Source: Firmicutes bacterium UBA6132 (lineage in GTDB: Bacteria; Bacillota_A; Clostridia; Tissierellales; Sedimentibacteraceae). From it: 5,184 bases of DNA. The notes beneath the pieces were generated by a model. That model was not told the DNA's origin, ran no database searches, and saw only the letters and a list, made by a program, of their open reading frames with translations. The stretch is taken from the NCBI GenBank assembly GCA_002435835.1, contig DIVM01000188.1:1-5184 (forward strand), read 5' to 3'. The translations under genes and the position numbers were made by a program. Below are positions 1-5,184 of the stretch, piece after piece (within the stretch, counting starts at the first letter, position 1; each line of letters opens with the position of its first letter).

Positions 1-719
1 AGTTTAGCTATTATAGTAACATAGTTTACATCAGGTCTTTCATTATATCTATAATTTAAATATTTATAGTCTCTAACTAACAAAACATCATATTTGTTTT
101 TATATTTATCCCAACAAGATTGAATATTTTTAGGTACTTCATTTAATATTTCAAATTTTATATCTTTATCCATTTGGAGTTTAAGTTTACCTTTTGCATA
201 TGTAGAATAAATAGCATTTCCTATGGAAGATATAAATTCAATTTTAATTCTTCTTTTAAGCATGTTTTTTATTAATATAGGTTTTACATAAACTTCTTTT
301 TCAAATAAAGTTGGCCAGCCAAACCTTTGATATGCAGGATAAGATTGATCATTAGCAAGACCTATTACTACATCAACACCGTCCTGCTTTCCTCTTTCAC
401 AAGAATTTTCAGTCATCATTCTAAAAATCCCTTGCTTTTTATAATCAGGATGAGTCATAGATTTAACAGAATGAGCAGCAATTACAGTTTTTCCATGAAC
501 ATAAAGTTCTACAGGAATTAATCCGTCACAACCAATAACTTTATCTCCTTCTTTTAATAAATACATCATATTTCCAGATGGGCTGTAAGGATTTTTTTCA
601 AATAGCCAATCATACATATCTTTGCTGCAATTTGTTCCTTCACCAAATGATAAAAGAGATAGTTCTTCAAAACCTTCAAAATCTTTATCCATATCTAATC
701 TTACGATTGTTCTTTCCAT
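1..719 (-). CDS. GNAT-family N-acetyltransferase, C-terminus missing (runs off left edge)
   Basis: Reading the minus strand from an ATG at 719-717 gives an uninterrupted frame of 239 codons to the window edge, so the 3' end is missing. The start is fixed by a perfect AGGAGG four bases upstream; a second in-frame Met at residue 10 has no such support. The GNAT acetyl-CoA-binding motif A region is visible at about residues 83-103 (HSVKSMTHPDYKKQGIFRMM), with HPDYKKQG standing for the usual Q/R-x-x-G loop. It is followed by NDQSYPAYQRFGW (residues 123-135), which resembles the N-x-SYP-x-(F/Y)-x-x-x-GW stretch of the larger acetyltransferases of the Acetyltransf_9 type. A further stretch, YLNYRYNERPDVNY (residues 220-233), resembles the F-L-x-W-R-Y motif in the second half of such proteins. 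These proteins are usually about 350-400 aa, so roughly a third is missing. It should transfer an acyl group from acyl-CoA in the cytoplasm; the acceptor cannot be told. It lies 54 bases after mutS2 on the same strand and is probably co-transcribed. Confidence 0.85.
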   Translation of the reverse strand, partial: MERTIVRLDMDKDFEGFEELSLLSFGEGTNCSKDMYDWLFEKNPYSPSGNMMYLLKEGDKVIGCDGLIPVELYVHGKTVIAAHSVKSMTHPDYKKQGIFRMMTENSCERGKQDGVDVVIGLANDQSYPAYQRFGWPTLFEKEVYVKPILIKNMLKRRIKIEFISSIGNAIYSTYAKGKLKLQMDKDIKFEILNEVPKNIQSCWDKYKNKYDVLLVRDYKYLNYRYNERPDVNYVTIIAK

Positions 720-723
720 TGTT

Positions 724-729
724 CCTCCT
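724..729 (-). promoter_or_regulatory. Ribosome binding site of the acetyltransferase gene
   Basis: A perfect AGGAGG on the minus strand lies four bases before the ATG at 719. It is the strongest Shine-Dalgarno match in the window and decides the start codon. It suggests the gene is translated independently of mutS2 rather than by coupling. Confidence 0.85.
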
Positions 730-752
730 GTATTTGTTATTAACCTTAAGCT

Positions 753-768
753 CGCAATAACTCTTGCG
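753..768. repeat. Short inverted repeat between mutS2 and the acetyltransferase gene
   Basis: CGCAA at 753-757 and TTGCG at 764-768 form a perfect 5-bp inverted repeat around a 6-base loop. It lies 5 bases after the mutS2 stop codon in transcript order. There is no run of U after it on the minus strand, so it is not a standard intrinsic terminator. It may be a small mRNA hairpin or chance. Confidence 0.35.
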
Positions 769-773
769 TTGAA

Positions 774-3149
774 TTATTTAAAAGTAACTATTGTAACTCC
801 ATCTCCGCCTTCATTAAAGCTTCCTAATCTTGATTCTTTAACATGTTTATGTTTTTTCAAAAACTGAGTAATACCCGACCTTAGTATTCCTGTTCCTTTG
901 CCGTGAATTATTTGTACTTCATTTAAGTTAGCCATGAAAGCATCATCTAAATATTTATCTATAGACATAATTGATTCATCAAGATTCATGCCCCTTACAT
1001 CTATTGTCGGATTTATTGAGGATATCTTTAATTTAGTCATTCTTGCAGTTTTAACTTTTTGGTTTTGTTCACCTTCAGATTTTATTTTATTTAAATCCGA
1101 TTTTTTTACTTTAGTTTTAATTACACCAATTTGGACCATTACAGCATTTGAATCGTCAACATCAGAAATTACAAATCCTCTTTGATTTAAGCTTTTAACT
1201 AAGACGCTATCTCCTTTTTTTAATGGAGTTTCATCAAAAGTATCTTGATCAAAAATTTGTTCAGTATATGGATTTTCTTCTAATTCTTTTGTTTTATCAT
1301 TTAAATTTTGTCTTAATTCATTTACTCTACGGCTTTTATTTTTATCCATTTCAACATTAAGCTTTTTAAGTTCTTTAATTATTTCAGCAGTTTCTTTCTT
1401 AGCCTGTTCAACTATTTTTCTTGCTTCATAATTAGCTTCATTTATAAGTTTTTCACTTTTTTCAAGAGCTTTTCTTTCTTTTTCTATAAAAGTGGAATGT
1501 TTTTTTTGACTTTCTTCATTTATTCTATCTATTTCATATCTTTTTTCTTCAGCATATTTTCTATTTTCTTCAATTTGTTTTAAAGCATCTTCAAATTCTA
1601 TTTTTTCTGTATCTATATTATTTTTAGCTTTTTGAATTATGGATTCATCAAGACCTATTTTCTTAGAAATTTCAAATGCATTTGATTTACCTGGAACTCC
1701 AATTAAAAGTTTATATGTAGGACTTAATGTTTCAACATTAAATTCTACGCTTCCATTTATAACGCCTTCTGTTGTTAAAGCATAAAGTTTTAATTCGCTG
1801 TAATGGGTTGTAGCAGCTGTTACAATTTTTCTTTCATGAAGAGTATCTAAAATTGAAATTGCAAGTGCAGCTCCTTCTGTAGGATCCGTCCCTGCTCCTA
1901 ACTCGTCAAATAAAACAAATGATTTTTCATCAACTTCTTTCATTATTTTAACTATGTTAGTCATATGGGATGAAAATGTACTTAAACTTTGTTCTATACT
2001 TTGCTCATCACCTATGTCTGCATAAACACCGCTAAAAACAGAAAGTTCAGTTCCATATTCGCAAGGTACGTGAATACCAGCCATATTCATTAAAACAAAT
2101 AATCCGAGAGTTTTAAGAGAAACAGTTTTTCCACCAGTATTAGGACCAGTTATAATTAAAGTTGTAAAATTACCCCCAAGATATGCATCTATAGGAACTA
2201 CAATCTTAGGATCAATTAAAGGATGTCTTCCTTTTTTTATTCTGATATATCCCTTATCATTTATTTTAGGTTCTATAGCATTTATACTTATGGCATATTT
2301 TCCTTTAGCAAAAATAAAATCAAGCTCTGTTAACAACTCTTGATTATTTACCATTTCCACTTCTATACTTCCTATTATACCACTTAATTCAAGAAGAATT
2401 TTTTCAATTTCTTTTTTTTCTTCTATTTTTAAATTAGTAACTTCATTGGTCATTTCTACTACAGCCATAGGCTCTATAAATAAAGTGGAACCAGTTGATG
2501 ACTGATCATGAATAATTCCTCTTACCATCCCACGATATTCTTTTCTAACAGGTATAACATATCTGTCGTTACGCATGGTTACAATATTTTCCTGTAAATA
2601 TTTTTGAGTGCTTTCAGAATTTACTATGGAATTAATTTTATTTTTAATAGCTGCATTTTTTATATGAATTTGCCTTCTTATATTTTTAAGTTCAGGGCTT
2701 GCATCATCTGCAATTTCTTCTTCACTTATAATAACTTCATAAATCCTATCTTCTATTTCTTTATTTGCATATATATTTTGGCAAAGATCTTGTAGTATGT
2801 CATAAACTCTTTCTTCTTTGTTGTTTAGTAAAACATAATTTTTTATTAACCTTGCAGCCCTCAGTGTATCTGCGCAGTTTAATAGACCTTTTAAGGATAT
2901 TATTCCTCCAACAGATCCTCTTTTAGCATATTCCTTTACATCCGAAATTCCACCTAAAGGAGGATTTCCTTTTTCCATAATAATCGAAAAAGACTGAGAT
3001 GTTTGTTTTTGTAAAAATCTAACTTTTTCCACATCACAAAAAGTGTCTATTTGTTTTACTTTTTCTTTACCATTATAAGTTTCTGCATATTCAGAAATTT
3101 TTTGTACTATTTTATTAAATTCTAAAACATGTTTAGATTTTTGTTTCAT
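774..3149 (-). CDS. mutS2: MutS2: MutS-type ATPase with C-terminal Smr domain
   Basis: Complete 791-aa protein, close to B. subtilis MutS2 (about 785 aa). No N-terminal mismatch-recognition domain of true MutS is present; the protein begins with the MutS2-type helical core (VLEFNKIVQKISEYA, residues 8-22). The ATPase shows Walker A GPNTGGKT at 335-342, a GDEQSIEQSLSTFSSHM signature at 380-396, Walker B FVLFDELGAGTDP at 411-423 with D415/E416, and TTHYSELK with H449. Residues about 505-625 are charged and Lys/Glu-rich, consistent with a long coiled coil. Residues about 643-690 (KKGDSVLVKSLNQRGFV onward) look like the KOW-type segment. The Smr domain fills 710-791, with DVRG at 717-720 (often LDLRG) and HGKGTGILR at 749-757. 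All key motifs are intact. In B. subtilis, MutS2 detects collided ribosomes and splits them using ATP; other family members bind branched DNA and suppress recombination, with Smr acting as a nuclease in some. Start: ATG with AGGAAG five bases upstream. Confidence 0.97.
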   Translation of the reverse strand: MKQKSKHVLEFNKIVQKISEYAETYNGKEKVKQIDTFCDVEKVRFLQKQTSQSFSIIMEKGNPPLGGISDVKEYAKRGSVGGIISLKGLLNCADTLRAARLIKNYVLLNNKEERVYDILQDLCQNIYANKEIEDRIYEVIISEEEIADDASPELKNIRRQIHIKNAAIKNKINSIVNSESTQKYLQENIVTMRNDRYVIPVRKEYRGMVRGIIHDQSSTGSTLFIEPMAVVEMTNEVTNLKIEEKKEIEKILLELSGIIGSIEVEMVNNQELLTELDFIFAKGKYAISINAIEPKINDKGYIRIKKGRHPLIDPKIVVPIDAYLGGNFTTLIITGPNTGGKTVSLKTLGLFVLMNMAGIHVPCEYGTELSVFSGVYADIGDEQSIEQSLSTFSSHMTNIVKIMKEVDEKSFVLFDELGAGTDPTEGAALAISILDTLHERKIVTAATTHYSELKLYALTTEGVINGSVEFNVETLSPTYKLLIGVPGKSNAFEISKKIGLDESIIQKAKNNIDTEKIEFEDALKQIEENRKYAEEKRYEIDRINEESQKKHSTFIEKERKALEKSEKLINEANYEARKIVEQAKKETAEIIKELKKLNVEMDKNKSRRVNELRQNLNDKTKELEENPYTEQIFDQDTFDETPLKKGDSVLVKSLNQRGFVISDVDDSNAVMVQIGVIKTKVKKSDLNKIKSEGEQNQKVKTARMTKLKISSINPTIDVRGMNLDESIMSIDKYLDDAFMANLNEVQIIHGKGTGILRSGITQFLKKHKHVKESRLGSFNEGGDGVTIVTFK

Positions 3150-3154
3150 TGTAA

Positions 3155-3160
3155 CTTCCT
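3155..3160 (-). promoter_or_regulatory. Ribosome binding site of mutS2
   Basis: AGGAAG on the minus strand (AAAGGAAG if extended to 3162), five bases before the ATG at 3149. It supports this start, and the encoded N-terminus fits the usual MutS2 beginning. Confidence 0.8.
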
Positions 3161-3195
3161 TTACTAATTGTTATTAATTAAACAAATTAAATCTA

Positions 3196-3225
3196 TGTAT
3201 ACATTGAAAAGTGGCATTTCCTCAA
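3196..3225 (-). promoter_or_regulatory. Possible weak promoter for mutS2
   Basis: On the minus strand TTGAGG (3225-3220; 4 of 6 to TTGACA) is followed after 18 bases by TATACA (3201-3196; 4 of 6 to TATAAT), about 47 bases before the mutS2 start codon. The -10 box lies inside a perfect 10-bp palindrome, ATGTATACAT, at 3195-3204, which could be an operator or chance. In such AT-rich DNA, matches of this quality are frequent, so this is only a candidate. If real, mutS2 would have its own start downstream of the palindromic repeat. Confidence 0.25.
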
Positions 3226-3238
3226 TAGCCTTGGTGAT

Positions 3239-3299
3239 TTAGGGACGGACCTTCTGCAGAAAAGGGTCCGTCCCTAAGCAGCGAAAGCCCCGTCCCTAA
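3239..3299. repeat. GC-rich REP-like palindromic element between the U32 gene and mutS2
   Basis: TTAGGGACGGACC at 3239-3251 and its exact reverse complement at 3265-3277 form a perfect 13-bp inverted repeat. The loop holds a further palindrome, TTCTGCAGAA (3252-3261), so the structure is one near-continuous hairpin with a three-base bulge at 3262-3264. A third copy of the core, CCGTCCCTAA at 3290-3299, repeats the one at 3268-3277 with a 22-base period; GCGAAAGC lies between them. By count 35 of 60 bases at 3241-3300 are G or C, against strongly AT-rich surroundings. The element begins 14 bases after the U32 stop codon. Neither strand has a T-run after the hairpin, so it is not a classical terminator. 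From general knowledge, GGGACGG-type palindromes recur in intergenic DNA of some Firmicutes and can accompany IS200-like REP-associated transposases; that this is one of them is inference. In the mRNA it would make a very stable stem between two genes. Confidence 0.75.
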
Positions 3300-3312
3300 A
3301 TCCCCTGATTTT

Positions 3313-5184
3313 TTAGAGGATATTTTTGAGGTAGTGGCCTCTTGTAAAGTTGTTTTCACGAAGTACGTTTGAAGTTTGTACTCCGTTAATTTCACAATAC
3401 AATGCATCTATTATATCTTCTATATCTTCTTCCCATTTAGTATCTACAAAATAATAATCTATATTGCTTCTTACAAAATCATCTGTTTTTCCTATTAAAG
3501 TAAGAGGTACACTATTATAAATATGGGATAATCTGTTTTCTCTTTCAATATTAAAATGAACGCCTTTTCTATCTTTTAATGAAATTTTACTTCTATATTC
3601 ACATTTATTACAATCTATTTGATTTTTACAATTTTTTAATACGGACATAGGACAGTTTTTCATAACCATCATTTGAACATATGCATGGGATACTATTTCT
3701 GATTTAATATCTACATTTGCCGTTACGCTTTGTATATCTCTTATATTTGCTTCAACTGAAAATGTAAAACCTTCTGCTCCCTGCTCTTTTAATAATTCAG
3801 CAGTAAATGTGTTTATTAAATTGAAAAATGAGCCACAATGTATTTTCAATTTGCTTTTTTGCTTGAAAAAGTTAAAACTACCAACATTGTTTACACAAAC
3901 TCCATCAAATAATTTATCATATGTTTTCATATTTTTTTCAAACAATGAATATTGAGCTTTTGAAACTATATTTGGAATATATAAATATTTTTCCACATTA
4001 TCATTAATATTATTTAAACATTCAAAATCTAAATCATATGGTACATAAACTCTTTTGATTTTTACTGGATCAATTAATTCTACATCCTCAACTGAATTTA
4101 TTTTTAAACTTAAGGATGGTTTAACACCTGATTTTTTATTTTCAAAATTAAATAAAGCATTTTGAGAAAATTCATCCAAATCAGGTCTTGAGTATATGTA
4201 CGCACCTAATTCATATAATTGTTCAGTAGCGTCACGTCTTATTTGATTTAATGTACTTTTTCTAATGAATACACCTTCATCTTTTTGAATGCTTAATTTT
4301 TTTAATTTATATATAGTGCTTCCTAATTTACTTATTTGTTCTGTTATAATTTCATCCGTTGCTGGATTCTTTTCACTTGTTTCACATAGTTCCTTTGATT
4401 TAACTACAATTTTATTCTTTCCGTCAAATGCTGTTAATACAACTGGTTCTCCAACTTTTAAAACTATATCAAACTCAACATCATTTCTTCTAAATTCTGA
4501 AAATTCTTGAGCTTTATCCTTAACTTCTTCTACAATTTCTCCTATATCTTCACCTTTAACTCCAGAGCTTGTTTTTGCAAACATTTCATCTTCAGGGCTT
4601 GGTTTTAAATAAGAATTTGTATATCCTCTACTGAAAGTAGATATAGCTTTATTTTCAAGTGCATTTAAATATCCTTTATTAACATTTTCATAATTATCTA
4701 TTAAATATCTATAATATTCAACAACTGAAGAAGTATATTCAGGACCTTTCATTCTTCCCTCAATTTTTACTGCTTTAATTCCTGCGTCTATTAAATCATA
4801 TATAGTTTCTCCAGCTTTAAAGTCTTTCATGCTTAATAAAGGAGTTTCTTCAAAATCTCCTATTAAATTCGCCGCTTCTTTATCAAAAAAACTATAATTT
4901 AATCTACAAGGCTGTGCACATTTTCCTCTATTGCCGCTTCTACCGCCTAAGAAACTTGACATGTAGCATTGACCTGAATAACTAGCGCAAAGTGCTCCAT
5001 GCATAAATACTTCTAAATCAATAGTTGTATTTTTAGTTATTTCTTTAAGTTGTGGTAAAGATAATTCTCTTGCTAATATAACTTTTTTTACTTTGTATTT
5101 GTCAAAGAAATTAACTCCATATTCATCATAAATAGCCACCTGAGTGCTCATATTAACATCTAAATCTGGAATATATTTTTTTAT
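3313..5184 (-). CDS. U32-family protein (RlhA-like, DUF3656-containing), N-terminus missing
   Basis: The frame is open from the right edge to TAA at 3315-3313, giving 623 visible residues. The Met at 5151 is not the start: the 11 codons before it (IKKYIPDLDVN) read on into STQVAIYDEYGV and match the family's P-D-x-x-V/I-x-x-STQ stretch. About 100 residues are probably lost, giving a full length near 730 aa. Numbering from the first visible residue, the U32 signature E-x-F-x2-G-A-L-C-x4-G-x-C-x-M-S is at 58-76, and LGGRSGNRGKCAQPCRLNY follows, placing four cysteines at C66, C73, C89 and C93. A DUF3656-like region spans about 235-325 (KVGEPVVLTAFDG ... SKLGSTIYKL ... LNQIRRDATEQL). A second cysteine cluster (C511, C519, C525, C528) precedes DRKGVHFNI, and the protein ends with the typical FTRGHY. 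The family is named collagenase-like peptidase, but characterised members (RlhA, TrhP, UbiU/UbiV) take part in RNA or ubiquinone hydroxylation, several with Fe-S clusters. RlhA hydroxylates C2501 of E. coli 23S rRNA and shares this architecture; the exact substrate here is unknown. Confidence 0.92.
   Translation of the reverse strand: MKKYIPDLDVNMSTQVAIYDEYGVNFFDKYKVKKVILARELSLPQLKEITKNTTIDLEVFMHGALCASYSGQCYMSSFLGGRSGNRGKCAQPCRLNYSFFDKEAANLIGDFEETPLLSMKDFKAGETIYDLIDAGIKAVKIEGRMKGPEYTSSVVEYYRYLIDNYENVNKGYLNALENKAISTFSRGYTNSYLKPSPEDEMFAKTSSGVKGEDIGEIVEEVKDKAQEFSEFRRNDVEFDIVLKVGEPVVLTAFDGKNKIVVKSKELCETSEKNPATDEIITEQISKLGSTIYKLKKLSIQKDEGVFIRKSTLNQIRRDATEQLYELGAYIYSRPDLDEFSQNALFNFENKKSGVKPSLSLKINSVEDVELIDPVKIKRVYVPYDLDFECLNNINDNVEKYLYIPNIVSKAQYSLFEKNMKTYDKLFDGVCVNNVGSFNFFKQKSKLKIHCGSFFNLINTFTAELLKEQGAEGFTFSVEANIRDIQSVTANVDIKSEIVSHAYVQMMVMKNCPMSVLKNCKNQIDCNKCEYRSKISLKDRKGVHFNIERENRLSHIYNSVPLTLIGKTDDFVRSNIDYYFVDTKWEEDIEDIIDALYCEINGVQTSNVLRENNFTRGHYLKNIL

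Noticed and set aside
327..867. Plus-strand open frames of 60-81 codons opposite the acetyltransferase and the mutS2 3' end
   Set aside because: They lie antisense to well-supported coding sequence, are Phe/Leu/Ser-rich as expected from the complement of AT-rich genes, and show no family features.
934..2795. Plus-strand open frames within mutS2, some resembling membrane segments
   Set aside because: Hydrophobic runs arise from reading the complement of Lys/Glu-rich codons; the minus-strand MutS2 frame is intact and has all family motifs.
3239..3277. Intrinsic transcription terminator after the U32 gene
   Set aside because: The stem is excellent, but no T-run follows it on either strand (TAAATCACC on the minus strand, TAAGCAGCG on the plus strand). 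It was recorded as a palindromic repeat instead.
3281..3288. GCGAAAGC as a GNRA-tetraloop hairpin or structured RNA
   Set aside because: Only two base pairs close the GAAA loop and the flanks do not extend the stem. It is better seen as a spacer inside the repeat element.
3222..3407. 61-codon minus-strand open frame overlapping the 3' end of the U32 gene
   Set aside because: It overlaps the conserved C-terminal U32 coding region in another frame and runs through the GC-rich repeat. It has no recognisable motif and is explained as a shadow frame.
5149..5151. ATG as the start codon of the U32 protein
   Set aside because: The 11 codons upstream to the window edge are open and encode conserved family sequence leading into STQ, and there is no Shine-Dalgarno before this ATG. 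The true start is outside.
774..5184. A novel defence or mobile system built around the MutS2 ATPase
   Set aside because: MutS2, U32 and GNAT proteins here look like normal chromosomal housekeeping members. No nuclease partner, integrase, toxin or phage gene is visible.

Overview
The window is strongly AT-rich. It reads entirely on the minus strand, so the order of transcription is from high to low coordinates. The protein families (a long U32-family protein with a DUF3656-like domain, a Firmicutes-type MutS2, and a large GNAT acetyltransferase), the AGGAGG-type ribosome binding sites and the AGA/ATA-rich codon use all suggest a low-GC Firmicute, most likely a member of the Clostridia. The genus cannot be told from this sequence.

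Layout in transcription order. (1) Positions 5184-3313 hold the C-terminal 623 codons of a U32-family protein whose start lies beyond the window edge. Despite the name 'peptidase', its closest characterised relatives by architecture are RlhA-type rRNA hydroxylation proteins. (2) Positions 3312-3150 are a 163-base intergenic gap. It holds a GC-rich palindromic element (three copies of an AGGGACGG core, two of them forming a perfect 13-bp inverted repeat) that looks foreign to its surroundings, then a possible weak promoter and a good ribosome binding site. (3) Positions 3149-774 are a complete mutS2 gene (791 aa) with the MutS-type ATPase, a long coiled coil, a KOW-like segment and a C-terminal Smr domain. 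(4) Positions 773-720 are a 54-base gap with a small inverted repeat and a strong AGGAGG. (5) Positions 719-1 are the N-terminal 239 codons of a GNAT-family N-acetyltransferase that runs off the left edge.

How the parts may work together. U32/RlhA-type proteins modify 23S rRNA in E. coli, and B. subtilis MutS2 recognises and splits collided ribosomes. The first two genes may therefore both act on ribosomes, though this is inference from families and adjacency. The acetyltransferase may be a co-transcribed passenger. Apart from the palindromic repeat, this is an ordinary core-genome region. I see no RNA gene, CRISPR array, insertion sequence, phage gene or defence-type cluster.
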